Shown: positions 48,301 through 56,954, counted from the stretch's first letter. The stretch: 64,000 nucleotides of DNA from Planctomycetales bacterium 10988 (GCA_009664345.1 CP043547.1:4554709-4618708), one strand, 5' to 3'. The notes: generated from the sequence alone by a model not told the origin. Translations and numbers: made by a program.

Positions 48301-48506
48301 CGACAAAGGCGAAGGGAACCGGGCTAGGCCTTGTTATTTGCCGTCAAATCGCTGAAAGACATGGGGGAGAGCTTCTTCTAGACGCTCCCAACGAAGCTCA
48401 GGAAACCATCTTTCGATTGGAAATTCCTCTTCAGTCTGAACACGAAATGATTCCTATTACGCGAGAAGAGCCCCAGCACGAGAAAGTCTCTCAGGAGGTG
48501 AAGTAA
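45348..48506 (+). CDS. Membrane PAS/GAF sensor histidine kinase (1052 aa)
   Basis: The start has GAGGAAACAGC upstream. A signal-like helix (1-25) and a second membrane helix (about 42-64) anchor it. The sensory part is PAS (about 76-190), PAS (200-320), GAF (330-490), PAS (495-615) and GAF (625-780), then a coiled coil. The HisKA domain has the H-box QIAHDLRNPLGAVRNAVYLLK with His827. The ATPase domain carries the N-box LDNLLKNACDAI, the G1 box DNGDGIS and the G2 box GTGLGLVICRQI. No receiver domain is attached. The response regulator gene 530 bases downstream is the likely partner. Ligands are unknown. Confidence 0.93.
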   Translation: MKSFRWWLILGGLLFSLPGTTLLAAEATAPQPDSPMVMSEDFLFLLILIQGVLIVLLVIALFTVLFSKKYSRTGKREAHWELLFDEIPLLIQARDRKGRLVYWNTACEQSLGFTKQELKQNPALLPQPLVQKINSSQSDFLSLDQDETTLQSFDQDILCSDESQVTVRWTPLELSQTSAPWSEYWFGRDVTSRKQTERNLQESEQRYRNLVETAAGMIWSFDERGHFRFVDADGLRKVTGREQKEVLGKSFQDFLVPEERERTLKAFQETVQGHRYIDFESSAIHADGRRIVLRSNGIPLFDEDGNSKGVFGTSTDVTELRQSQLLLSGQKQILENLATGASQEELIEAISSLVKAIFPTVETGIFLWDESKQQFLIGNAKYLSESFTRSVLLEKWRTRPHCLETEEKTPDLDEKLDWELCRKAALEAGFRNGGVLPIHGQSADPSEALGVLVVFDRVSYCLTEHEWERLQATASLAGIVMHRQRQEQALRRSEERFRLFLTYVPGAIAIFDREMTYLAVSRRWVEDYYLSEDQVLGRSHYEVFSNLPSHWSERHRRCLAGESLRGEEEYQHPDGRSDWVKWEMIPWKDLDGSIGGIAILAEKITSKKLAEDTLRERARQQSVVAELGRCGLAEQTFEEFVDEVIVRIARTLRVSHARVVLFSRNAELQLHTGVGWAAQEPLLDRETEAQAVRIVSHKGHPMFWEDLVQELKVEPIVEFSEPSIRSGIVVPIRSGGHGEGMLGIFSKERRTFTSSDANFLQSAANLLAEFLHRQRAEQKAQLAQRQLLLHQNRQKAKIQEELEKVREELVRSTRLAAVGQMSAQIAHDLRNPLGAVRNAVYLLKRRVPSTETRWVEYLEIIQEEVTICDRIISNLLEVSRGRALQLQEVDLAKMVKENCKRFEFSQHVKIQYQENNPPKRVTVDAGQILQVLDNLLKNACDAIHQEGVIRVIWDQSPERLVLSVIDNGDGISEEDRPHIFDLFYTTKAKGTGLGLVICRQIAERHGGELLLDAPNEAQETIFRLEIPLQSEHEMIPITREEPQHEKVSQEVK

Positions 48507-49036
48507 CGACGGAGTTGAAGTGAGAACGCTCGGTTTGAAAGGAACCTTCTGTGAGGTTTTCAAAAGCAGAGACCAAGGCCTCAAGCTGGAGAATCTCGAA
48601 GCCGATTTTCACCAAAGGAAGTGTCCAATCAAGATTGGAAAAAGAAATTACATTCTGTTGCCAAAGGTTTCCCCCTTTGTTAAGCCTCTCCCGGCCAGCA
48701 GGAGCAACTGTCGTGCGGTATAGCCATTCGGGACTTGGAAATTGAAAGAGACAACGTTTATCAAGAAGAAAAGAACGAACCCTTGGGATTCACCCAGGGA
48801 TAGTGATCGCCGTGTTCCCTTCTCTGGCCGATCGCTCTTCGTTTCTACACAAGAAGTCTGCCGCAAAGTAGTGGTTTACCAAAACGTTACAACATTGAGA
48901 AGCTCTGACAAAACTGATTCAAGCTTGCTTAAAACACTCAAACGCGAGCGTTTTTTTTCGACTCTGAAGTTTTTTGTCCAAGCCTCTTGAATAGATGCTC
49001 CGGGCCTTATTAGTAACAGCAAGTTGAGATGAAGTC
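48507..49036. other. Gap between the histidine kinase and the double-receiver gene
   Basis: About 530 bases with no convincing gene. A short hairpin with a T8 run at 48940-48958 (AAACG/CGTTT) may end the kinase transcript, so the next two genes could have their own promoter. No other structure was found. Confidence 0.45.
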
Positions 49037-49810
49037 ATGGAGAAAGGTCGAATCTTAATCGCTGAAGATGAGCGAAATCTTCGAGTTACCCTCTCAGATA
49101 TCCTCGCTGAGGAAGGGTATGAAGTGACCACCGTTGGAGATGGCCGCGAGGCGATCGAACTAGCGAGGCATCACTATTTTGATGTCTTTTTACTTGATCT
49201 ACGTATGCCCACCCTTGATGGGGAAAAGACCTTTCGCTTGTTGAAAGAGAGTTATCCCTCCGCCAGGGTGATCCTCATGAGTGGCTATGGGCAAGATCAC
49301 CTCAAGCAAAGCCTTCTCCAGCAAGGAGCCTTGGCCTTTGTCGATAAGCCGGTGGATATCGAGGAGTTACTTGAAATCATCGAAGAGGTCGATCACCCTT
49401 CGATTCTTTGTATGTCGGGGAAAATCTCCGTCCCGGTTGAAATTTGGCAGACCTTGCGCGATCACGGGTATCGGGTAACCTTGGTCCAGTCGCCGGAAGA
49501 TGGTATGGAACTCGTCAAGCATGTCCGCTTCGATATCATCATGATCGATGTCGAACTGATGGGCCCTACGGACAACGAGATCTGCCTTTCCTTGAAAGAC
49601 CTGGATCGAGAAGTCCCTACGTTTATGTTGGTCAATACCAATGAAAAAGCGGAGCAGGCAGAACAATTGGCAGAAGAAGTCGTTCGCAGCACCGCGTTTT
49701 CTTTCTTGCTCAAACCGCTGAACAAGATCGTGTTAATGGACTTGTTGACACGCATTCGTCGCCAACGACTGACCGAAATCCTCAACAAAAGGAGGTTCTT
49801 TACACCATAA
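49037..49810 (+). CDS. Double-receiver response regulator, second receiver degenerate (257 aa)
   Basis: Residues 5-120 form a complete receiver: acidic pair in LIAEDER (Glu10, Asp11), phosphoacceptor Asp54 in LLDLRMP and Lys104 in FVDKP. Residues 121-240 form a second receiver-like fold with Asp171 in IMIDVE and a Lys in FLLKPLN. Its first strand reads ILCMSGKIS, so the acidic metal-binding residues are missing, and it is probably not phosphorylated normally. No output domain is present. The stop overlaps the start of the next kinase gene (TAATG), and AAAAGGAGG precedes that start, so the two are translationally coupled. Confidence 0.9.
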   Translation: MEKGRILIAEDERNLRVTLSDILAEEGYEVTTVGDGREAIELARHHYFDVFLLDLRMPTLDGEKTFRLLKESYPSARVILMSGYGQDHLKQSLLQQGALAFVDKPVDIEELLEIIEEVDHPSILCMSGKISVPVEIWQTLRDHGYRVTLVQSPEDGMELVKHVRFDIIMIDVELMGPTDNEICLSLKDLDREVPTFMLVNTNEKAEQAEQLAEEVVRSTAFSFLLKPLNKIVLMDLLTRIRRQRLTEILNKRRFFTP

Positions 49811-51177
49811 TGGATCGCTCCGTCTCCATCTTGAACGAGCGCCCGGATGTTCCTCCTCCCGAACGAGAACGTCTCAAGCAGATTCTGCTTGTGGAGGATG
49901 ATCCTGGACAGTTGCGGACGCTGACGGACTTGCTCTTGGATGAGGGGTTTGAAGTTACGACCTGTTCCACCGGCAAAGCGGCATTGGAGCGAATTCAACA
50001 ACTCAGTGTTGGGGTCGCGATTGTCGATCTCCGTTTGCCCGACCTGGAAGGCCCGCATCTCTTTGCGGAAATGCGAAAATACAACGACCAAGTCCGCATC
50101 ATCATTCATACGGCTTATGGAACCTTCGATTCCGCCAAAGCGGCTGTCAACTCGGGAGTCTTTGCCTATGTGGAAAAGCTGGGCGATCCTGAAGAACTCC
50201 TCCGCGAAGTCCATCGTGCAGTCCGCGATCAGCTCGATGAATACGCCGATCAATTGGAATCCCGTGTTCGCGAGCGAACGCAGAGCTTGACGGAAGCCAA
50301 CCGTCGTTTGCAGGAAGAAATTACCGAGCGGCAGCGGGCCGAGGCGGAACTACAGCGTGCCCATGATCAATTGGAAACACGCGTCGAGGAGCGGACCGCC
50401 GATCTGCAACAAGTCAACGAACTCCTCCTCAAAGAGATCGATACCCGCAAAAATACCGAAGAGGCCCTGCGTAAAGAAGAACGCCTGCTGAAGCAATTGC
50501 TCGATCTTCACGAAAGCGAACGCCAACTCTTTGCTTATGAAATCCACGATGGGCTGGCTCAATATGTCGCCGGGGCGAAGCTCCGCCTCGAAGGCGTCCT
50601 CAAGCAGCATCCTATCGAAGACGATGAGTTGCGGGATCAATGCGAGTGGTCGTTGGAGCTATTGCGGCATTCGATCAACGAAGCCCGTCGCCTGATCACC
50701 GGACTTCGCCCCCCGATTCTTGATGAACAAGGCGTCGTGGCGGCCATCGATCATCTCTTGGAAGATCGCTATCAGAACCCCGATGTCGAAGTCAATTTCC
50801 AATCGTCGCTCTCAACCCGTCGGCTGGAACCGATCTTGGAAAGTGCCATCTTCCGCATGGTACAAGAAGGACTGACGAACATTCGCCGTCACAGTCAGGC
50901 CAAGAAAGCCCGGATTGAGTTGCTCGAATATGACTCTTATATCCGTTTGAAAATCATGGATCGAGGCCGAGGTTTCGATCTGGAGCAATTAACGGATCGC
51001 AACTTTGGTCTCCATGGGATGCAAGAACGGGCGAGACTTTTGGGCGGAGTGCTTAGTATCCAAAGTGAACCGGGAAAGGGAACGCACTTGATTGCGGACT
51101 TGCCGATCTTGGAACGAAGCGAAGCCATTCGCCAGCCGTCGACGATTCCCCTTTCTGAAGAAATCGCCGACGAATAG
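49810..51177 (+). CDS. Receiver-HisKA_3 hybrid kinase (455 aa)
   Basis: Residues 23-140 are a receiver with acidic Glu29-Asp30-Asp31 and phosphoacceptor Asp73 in IVDLRLP. A long coiled coil (about 150-235) with repeated RVRERTQSLTEAN-like segments leads to a NarX-type HisKA_3 domain. Its phosphoacceptor is His246 in FAYEIHDGLAQYVAG, and it continues with RRLITGLRPPIL. The HATPase region has QEGLTNIRRHS, DRGRGFD and FGLHGMQERARLLGG. A receiver in front of a kinase suggests the upstream protein or kinase controls this one. NarX-type kinases normally phosphorylate LuxR-type regulators, but none is encoded here. Confidence 0.93.
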   Translation: MDRSVSILNERPDVPPPERERLKQILLVEDDPGQLRTLTDLLLDEGFEVTTCSTGKAALERIQQLSVGVAIVDLRLPDLEGPHLFAEMRKYNDQVRIIIHTAYGTFDSAKAAVNSGVFAYVEKLGDPEELLREVHRAVRDQLDEYADQLESRVRERTQSLTEANRRLQEEITERQRAEAELQRAHDQLETRVEERTADLQQVNELLLKEIDTRKNTEEALRKEERLLKQLLDLHESERQLFAYEIHDGLAQYVAGAKLRLEGVLKQHPIEDDELRDQCEWSLELLRHSINEARRLITGLRPPILDEQGVVAAIDHLLEDRYQNPDVEVNFQSSLSTRRLEPILESAIFRMVQEGLTNIRRHSQAKKARIELLEYDSYIRLKIMDRGRGFDLEQLTDRNFGLHGMQERARLLGGVLSIQSEPGKGTHLIADLPILERSEAIRQPSTIPLSEEIADE

Positions 51178-51196
51178 CGGATAGGTAAAAAACGCT

Positions 51197-52990
51197 CTAG
51201 AACCGGGAAGCCGTCAACTCCACGTCAGCGTTTTTCCAAGCTTTGCGGAATCGCTTCGCAGCCTTCTTCGCTTTTTCTTCCATGCCCTGGGCTTCGAAAG
51301 CTTGTTGCAAGCCATAAAGCGACCAGCCGTTGGCGGGATATTTATTCAAATCCTGCCGGTAATATTTCACGGCTTCGTCGGGCTTTCCGGCAGCAATCAG
51401 CATCGCTCCGAGGAACTGCCGCGTCGAGGCAAACCATGGCGGAGGCTCATCATAATTCAAGGCGTCTTCGTATTGGACGGCCTCTCGCAAGGCCCGCTCT
51501 GCCCGTTCCCACTTCCCTTGTCCGGCGGCAAGTTCGCCTTCAAGGACTTTTTCGGCAACTTGCAAAACGCCTTGCATGGTGTTGATATCCCAGATCGTCA
51601 CTTCCAACATCTCTGGATCGGCGGCAAGCTTGTGCAAGGCTTCCAAGTGCTGCTCCGCCGCTTCGAAGTGATTGAGGCGAACCTCGGCCAAACCTTGGGC
51701 AAAATGCCAAACGCCGATCGGGTACTTCAAATCTTCCGCAGGTTTCGGAGCTTTCAACAAGGCTTCCCATTTCCCAAATCGAGCCAATGCATACAGCGGC
51801 AACGTAGAAAAATGCTGCAAGGTTCCCATCCCTGGCTGCCGCATCAATTCCGGGTCCATGTGATGGGCGACTTCGCGGGCGGCTTGAATGCACGCCTCAC
51901 TCCGACCTTCCATCTCGGTGGCGAACCATAAGAAATGGCGGTTATGCGGCATATAGGCCAAGGGATAAAGCCCCTGAGCGTGGCACTGTGTGACATAATT
52001 TTCATCGACGGCAATCGCCTTTTCATTGGCCAACGAGGCATCGGCATAGCGACCGACACGGATATAAATGTGCGAAGGCATATGCACCAGATGGCCGGCA
52101 CCTGGGACCAAGTCCCGCAATCGATCCGCCGCCGGAATAGCCTTTTCGGGATAAGCGGCCTCGACGGCATGGATATAAAGATGGTTGGCCAACGGATGTC
52201 CGGGAACCTTTTCCAGCACATGTTCCAAATGCTTTAAAATATCCTCGGTTACCGGTTTGGGTTGTTTGTCGGCTAGCCAATAATCCCAAGGGGTAGTATC
52301 CATCAAGGATTCCGCACAAAGTGCCCGGGCGTCCATATCTTCGGGATATTGCTTGACCAACACTTGCATTGCTTCGGCATAGGCTTGATCCAGGCCAGAG
52401 CGGTCTTCCAAAACTTCGGGCGAATACCGTGTTGCCAAAGCTTGAAGGTAAGCTTGCAGCCGCTCGGTGGTGTTTCCCTTGAGTTCCCAAGCTTTTTGAA
52501 AGGCCTTCCAAGCGACCGGAACGTCCTCGGGTTCCATGGCCGCGTTGATATTGGGACCAAGGACCAAGGCTTCCCCCCAATAACCCATCGGATTTTTGGA
52601 ATCGAGCCGTTGCACTTCGCGAAACGAGCGAGCGGCTTCCGCGTGATTAAAGCCGAAAGCCAGGACCATCCCTTGATTGAAATAACGTTGTGCGAGCGGG
52701 ACTTCCGTTTGAATATCAAAGTTAAAATTGCCCATCTCTTCAAAAAGCGGGGCCTGCTTGGTGTAATCCTCAGGCACATTCTTTTCAAAACCCTTTGGCA
52801 TTGATGGAGTCGGTTTGGCCATCGGTTTCGCAGGTGCCATCCGCTCGTGCATCCTCTTTTCGGTCTTCTCCGAGGCCGGAGCATCTTCCACCGGCAGCGT
52901 CCGCGGTTGTTCTTGAGCAAGTAACAACGTGCTACTTCCCCAACAGAGAAGCATTCCTATCGTTAACCCAAGTCCATTGAAACTAGTCAT
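51197..52990 (-). CDS. Exported TPR-repeat protein (597 aa)
   Basis: A signal peptide (1-25, ending LLLAQ) and a Pro/Lys-rich stretch precede a helical repeat domain covering about residues 80-590. TPR-like pairs are recognisable, such as YFNQGMVLAFGFNHAEAARSFREVQRLDSKNPMGYWGEA. A conserved histidine segment, HMPSHIYIRVGRYADAS, lies near 310. The C-terminal part has further TPR pairs (AKPDEAVKYYRQDLNKYPANG). I know similar long TPR proteins in planctomycetes and other bacteria, without a proven function. The ATG has AAGGATAAGGA upstream. It converges on the hybrid kinase with a 19-base gap. Confidence 0.85.
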   Translation of the reverse strand: MTSFNGLGLTIGMLLCWGSSTLLLAQEQPRTLPVEDAPASEKTEKRMHERMAPAKPMAKPTPSMPKGFEKNVPEDYTKQAPLFEEMGNFNFDIQTEVPLAQRYFNQGMVLAFGFNHAEAARSFREVQRLDSKNPMGYWGEALVLGPNINAAMEPEDVPVAWKAFQKAWELKGNTTERLQAYLQALATRYSPEVLEDRSGLDQAYAEAMQVLVKQYPEDMDARALCAESLMDTTPWDYWLADKQPKPVTEDILKHLEHVLEKVPGHPLANHLYIHAVEAAYPEKAIPAADRLRDLVPGAGHLVHMPSHIYIRVGRYADASLANEKAIAVDENYVTQCHAQGLYPLAYMPHNRHFLWFATEMEGRSEACIQAAREVAHHMDPELMRQPGMGTLQHFSTLPLYALARFGKWEALLKAPKPAEDLKYPIGVWHFAQGLAEVRLNHFEAAEQHLEALHKLAADPEMLEVTIWDINTMQGVLQVAEKVLEGELAAGQGKWERAERALREAVQYEDALNYDEPPPWFASTRQFLGAMLIAAGKPDEAVKYYRQDLNKYPANGWSLYGLQQAFEAQGMEEKAKKAAKRFRKAWKNADVELTASRF

Positions 52991-53317
52991 TCCTTATCCT
53001 TCATCTATTTATTGTATTTACCATTCAATAAACCAAGACAATCGATCCTTGCCGGATTGAGTAAGACGTTTCAGACCCTAAAATGGATCACCAATTTTTA
53101 TACCTTTTTCATAAAGTCATAGAAAAACGCTTCTAGAAAAAAAAGAAAAGATGACGAACCTCAGTCCATCATCTTTTATAACTAATTCAAGTTGTCTTTA
53201 GCGAGGAGTAAGAAGATTAATCTTTAAAAAATAAACTTCTCCCAACTTTCGAGATGGTAATGAAGTGTCAGTTTAAATAAATAAACACTCCACTCTCCAC
53301 CTCTCACACACCACTGT
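52991..53317. other. AT-rich gap, TPR gene promoter side
   Basis: Carries the promoter of the TPR gene and the 3' flank and terminator of the gene at 53318. Otherwise AT-rich, with no gene. Confidence 0.4.
53137..53176 (-). terminator. Minus-strand terminator downstream of the 226-aa protein
   Basis: An 8-bp stem AAAGATGA/TCATCTTT (53147-53154 with 53169-53176) with a 14-base loop is followed on the minus strand by a T-rich run. It lies about 140 bases after the stop at 53318, so the assignment is likely but not certain. Confidence 0.6.
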
Positions 53318-53998
53318 CTAAGTGTCAGAAAATTGGGCTTCGTAAGCGAGGCTTTCTAAAAACTTTTTCGCTTCAATATAGTCATTGGTGGGGTATTGAT
53401 CGAGGTTGGCTTTGAGCATATCGATCATCTGCGCCATTACTTGTTGGATGTCATAATAAAGCTGACCGGTGGCAACGCCCGATTGAGCACGTTCTTCGTA
53501 GAGGTCTTCGACGACATTGCGATAGCCGTCAAAAGGTTCGGTCATCAAGGCTCGGGGCCAATCGATTTGGCCGGTCAGCGGATCGAGATCGCTTGCACTG
53601 AGGCGATCAGGAACTCCAACCTGAGCCCAGCGGACGACGGCTTCTTGTGAAGGGGCCGGTCCTCGTTCTTCCGCACGATAGGCTCGGTTCATCTTACGCA
53701 TTTCGAAATAGGTACTGGTCCATTTCTGGCGATTGTCGATGTAATCCGAGCGGGCGGCTTCGCGATTGATGGCGGCTTGCGAATTGAGAAGATTGGCTTC
53801 TCCAGCGGATTGAATCAAAGATGCCATCCCACGGGCATATCCTTCACCGGCAGTGGAAGCGCGGTAGCCACCATAGCCCCCATAATAACCTGGATTATAA
53901 GGAGGAGCATAGGAATAAGGAGGTTGTGCTTGGGCGAAGTAGAGCGAACTACCGATCGCCAGGACGAAAACAGGGACGGCTAATCGTTTCGCGAGCAT
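53318..53998 (-). CDS. Exported Tyr/Gly-rich planctomycete protein (226 aa)
   Basis: The ATG at 53998 follows GAGGAG with good spacing; a start five codons earlier is weaker. A signal peptide (about 1-24) leads into a Pro/Tyr/Gly-rich segment (residues 25-55). A helical region follows with INREAARSDYIDNRQKWTSTYFEMRKMNRAYRAEE, a pattern I associate with a conserved planctomycete family of unknown function. The C-terminal 90 residues are also helical. It is probably periplasmic or secreted. Function unknown. Confidence 0.82.
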   Translation of the reverse strand: MLAKRLAVPVFVLAIGSSLYFAQAQPPYSYAPPYNPGYYGGYGGYRASTAGEGYARGMASLIQSAGEANLLNSQAAINREAARSDYIDNRQKWTSTYFEMRKMNRAYRAEERGPAPSQEAVVRWAQVGVPDRLSASDLDPLTGQIDWPRALMTEPFDGYRNVVEDLYEERAQSGVATGQLYYDIQQVMAQMIDMLKANLDQYPTNDYIEAKKFLESLAYEAQFSDT

Positions 53999-54764
53999 TG
54001 GTTGGCTCCTCAAGTTGATAGAAATTTTTAGTGTTTGTGGTCAAAAGTGCTTGAGATTCACGATGATCAAGGTTTAATCGCGTTTGCGACGGGGTTTGAC
54101 CACTGGCTCTTGGTGTTTTAACCGCTCAAGAGGACTCGATTGCCACCGTTAGGAACAGCTTTCTCATAAATCTCTTGGCGAATTCGTTCGGTTTTAATAG
54201 CTATTTTATCAGAAAGAAGTTCATATTCGGACTCTTCCGTAGAGATCTTCCTCCTTTAGTAGAATAGACAGATCTTGGCTTCTGTCTAGGAAAGATGGAA
54301 GCTTCTCTTCTCCTGGTTTTCATTTATTGGAGAAGAGGGAGTTGCTAAAATCGTTAAAATTCTTGCAGTAGGTATATTCTGCCAGAAAAAGCAGGATTCC
54401 CAGAGGTCTCCCCAAAAACCTGGTTGTCACAAATCCTTGAGAGAGCATTAAATAGAGAAACGCTGAGCCAATCGGAATATGTCTTGCTCCAGGTTTGTTT
54501 GAAGGAAATTATTTCTTAAATCCTTCCAAAAGGAAAGCTTTTTTTCGAGAGACTTTCCTTTTCGGTGTGGAATGGCAAGACTCTAGAGGCTTGTGGTCTA
54601 CCCGTTTGACTCCCGAAAGCTATGATGCAGTAGCGCTTGCAGTTGGCCGTAAGGGAAGAAGCAACCTTTCGCAAGCTCCAGATTGTCAGCGGGAAGGACC
54701 ACCAAGAAACGTCCTTTTTCAGAATGAAATGAACACATTAGATCGCTTTGAAGGGTGGAATAGT
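53999..54764. other. Gene-free divergent region with a perfect hairpin
   Basis: This 766-base region lies between divergent genes. It holds a perfect 9-bp hairpin CTCTTCTCC/GGAGAAGAG (54305-54313 with 54329-54337, 15-base loop) without a T run. Upstream extensions of the HEAT gene frame lack ribosome sites. No gene is supported. Confidence 0.4.
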
Positions 54765-56609
54765 ATGATAAGCAGCCTAGTTGCTGGGTCTCAAAGAAAG
54801 CGTTTCGGAAAGTCTGTGGGGTTCCTGATGTTGGGCCTTTCCCTCGCCATGGTCCTTTCGACAGAGACCCTCTCTGCACAAACCGTCAAGGAATTGATTA
54901 CCCAACTGCGAGAAGGAGATGGCGAAGAAAAGCTGGAAGCCATCGACGAATTGGCCGACTATGGAGCCCAAGCCAAACCGGCGATTCGCCCCTTGATTCG
55001 CGTTCTCAATGGTGGCGACGAAGAAGCACAATGGCGAGCCGCTCGCACGCTCGGCAGTATCGGACCGGATGCCGAACCGGCGATTGATGCCTTGGCAAAA
55101 GCCTTGAAATCCGACTCTACTTTGGTGAAAGCCCAATCCGCGTTTGCCCTTGGTCGAATTGGCAAAGCGAGTGCCAAAGTCGCTCCGGAACTTGCGGAAG
55201 CCTTTACTGATGAAAACGCCCTCGTTCGCCGAGCCGTCTTGCGAGCATTGACCAACATTCGTCCCGGTCCCAAGGTGATGATTCCGTTGATGGCCCAAGC
55301 GATGCAAAAAGCGGACCCTGCCCACATTGTTCCCATTTTGCAAACGCTTTCCGAATTCGGGGAAGAGGTCGTTCCTCCTTTGACGGAAGCTTTGAAGGAA
55401 GAAGGCGAAGCCCGGTACTGGGCCTTGATCGTTTTGGCGGATATCGGGCCAGACGCCCGCGCTGCCGTTCCTGCCTTGGTCGAGGTGTTGAAATCTTCGG
55501 AAGATGAGCAAATTCGACTTCGTACGCTCTTGGCCTTGGCCGCGATCGGCCCTGCCGCGGAAGAAGCCGTTCCCGCCATTATTACTTCCATGGAAAAAGA
55601 TACGGTCGGCAATAGCTTCTGTGCGATTTATGCCTTGTCGGAGATTGGAACTTCTGAAACCGTTTCGGCCTTGAAAAAAGCGACTGAACACGATGATTTG
55701 CTCACGAAATTGCTCGCTTCCTGGGCCTTGGCGAAGCTGCTTCCCGAAGACGCGGAATATAGCAAGTTGGCCGCTGAGCAAATGGTTCTCGCTTTGCAAA
55801 GTGAAAAGAAAGAAGAACAACGGGTCGCGGCCCGATTGCTGATCGAACTGGATGCCCCTTCGGATAAGACGAGAAAGGCCCTCTCGGATGCCCTTGATCG
55901 CTTTGATCCGGAGGTGTTGGAAGCCGTGATCGAAGTCGTTTCAGAATTGGGCGAAACCGCCGTGCCGCGTCTCGTCCAAGCGTTGGAGAATCCGATGATG
56001 CAACAGCGGGCGATTCGTGTCTTGATGAAATTAGGACCGAAAGCCGCTTCGGCTGTCCCGGCGATCACCGCTGCGATTAAAAATAGCGAAGACCCTGAAT
56101 ACATCGAAGGCTTACAGTTCACCTTGGGAGCGATCGGGGAATCCGCCTCAGCTGCCGTTCCTACGTTGGTCGAATCCCTGAGTTCGGAGGATGTCAAGAT
56201 TCGCCGCAGTGCGATCGCCGCTTTAGGAAGCATCGGACCAGGGGCGAAGGCCGCACTCCCGGCACTCCAAGATGTGATGAATGGGGAAGATGAATTCCTC
56301 AAATATCAAAGTGCTTGGAGTATTTTACGGATCGCCGACAAAAATCCCAAAGCCAAACGTGGAGCGATGCAAACCGTCTTGAAAGGCCTGCGAAGCGACA
56401 ACGAATACATTCGCTCGGAATCGGCCAATGTGCTTGGCTCTTTGAAAGGAATGGCCTCGGAGCGGGTCATCGCTGCCTTGAAGAAAGCCCTTAAAGACAA
56501 GAGTCCGGTCGTCAGCGGTTCCGCTGAACAAGCCCTCGAAGCTTTAGGAGAGGCAACGGAATCGGAAGAGGATTCCGAGACGCTCGAAGAGATTGAAATC
56601 ATTAAGTAA
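54765..56609 (+). CDS. Secreted HEAT-repeat protein (614 aa)
   Basis: The ATG at 54765 has AAGGGTGG seven bases upstream and gives a signal peptide ending near LSAQ (residues 1-39); longer forms starting near 54495 are not supported. The rest is a solenoid of about 13 PBS-lyase-type HEAT repeats with the recurring pattern IGPxAxxAVPALxxxLKS, as in IGPDARAAVPALVEVLKSS and LGPKAASAVPAITAAI. Such solenoids are protein-binding scaffolds. It is probably periplasmic. A strong terminator follows. No catalytic residues are seen, and the partner is unknown. Confidence 0.88.
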   Translation: MISSLVAGSQRKRFGKSVGFLMLGLSLAMVLSTETLSAQTVKELITQLREGDGEEKLEAIDELADYGAQAKPAIRPLIRVLNGGDEEAQWRAARTLGSIGPDAEPAIDALAKALKSDSTLVKAQSAFALGRIGKASAKVAPELAEAFTDENALVRRAVLRALTNIRPGPKVMIPLMAQAMQKADPAHIVPILQTLSEFGEEVVPPLTEALKEEGEARYWALIVLADIGPDARAAVPALVEVLKSSEDEQIRLRTLLALAAIGPAAEEAVPAIITSMEKDTVGNSFCAIYALSEIGTSETVSALKKATEHDDLLTKLLASWALAKLLPEDAEYSKLAAEQMVLALQSEKKEEQRVAARLLIELDAPSDKTRKALSDALDRFDPEVLEAVIEVVSELGETAVPRLVQALENPMMQQRAIRVLMKLGPKAASAVPAITAAIKNSEDPEYIEGLQFTLGAIGESASAAVPTLVESLSSEDVKIRRSAIAALGSIGPGAKAALPALQDVMNGEDEFLKYQSAWSILRIADKNPKAKRGAMQTVLKGLRSDNEYIRSESANVLGSLKGMASERVIAALKKALKDKSPVVSGSAEQALEALGEATESEEDSETLEEIEIIK

Positions 56610-56644
56610 TCCGTATTTGCTACGGATGATTCGGAGGCAACGGA

Positions 56645-56685
56645 GGGCCGATCGCTTCACATTGCTGAAACGCTCGGCCCTTTTT
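56645..56685 (+). terminator. Terminator after the HEAT-repeat gene
   Basis: A perfect 7-bp GC-rich stem GGGCCGA/TCGGCCC (56645-56651 with 56674-56680) with a 22-base loop is followed by five T. Confidence 0.65.
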
Positions 56686-56786
56686 CTGCGCGAACGGTTC
56701 GCCAATCGTTTGCTATTCCGGAGGCGATTTATTTTCGCTTCCACTTTTTTACTCAATCACGCTCATTACGAGCAGAGAATAGAATC

Positions 56787-56954
56787 ATGGCATGGAAACG
56801 AAGACCCAAAAGCATCGGCATGATGCTCCTCGCCGGCTGGCTGATTATTCGCGGGGTCACGGCCCTGCTAGGCTGGGGAACGAATGAACTGGCGGCCGCT
56901 CTTGACATCGTCGCCATCATCGCCGGCATCTTTCTCATCCTTGAACACAAATAA
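56787..56954 (+). CDS. Small membrane peptide (55 aa)
   Basis: The ATG at 56787 opens a 55-codon frame ending in TAA at 56952-56954. The start MAWKRRPKS is basic. Two hydrophobic helices follow (MMLLAGWLIIRGVTALLGW and AALDIVAIIAGIFLILE), giving a hairpin-type membrane peptide. A strong terminator lies about 25 bases after the stop, which supports a short transcript and a real gene. The ribosome site is weak. No family is recognised. It sits between the HEAT gene's terminator and the convergent MgtE-like gene. Confidence 0.65.
   Translation: MAWKRRPKSIGMMLLAGWLIIRGVTALLGWGTNELAAALDIVAIIAGIFLILEHK

Noticed and set aside
48520-48723. A 67-codon frame just after the sensor kinase
   Set aside because: No ribosome site, no domain and no pattern of codon use like the neighbours.
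53005-53016. A TATTTATTGTA word that also occurs near 32473 and, reversed, near 35016
   Set aside because: The three copies are in different positions relative to genes, and the word is what AT-rich gaps are expected to give by chance.
56593-56823. A basic 76-codon frame covering the HEAT gene's terminator
   Set aside because: It overlaps the end of the HEAT gene and crosses a terminator. The 55-codon frame at 56787 fits better.
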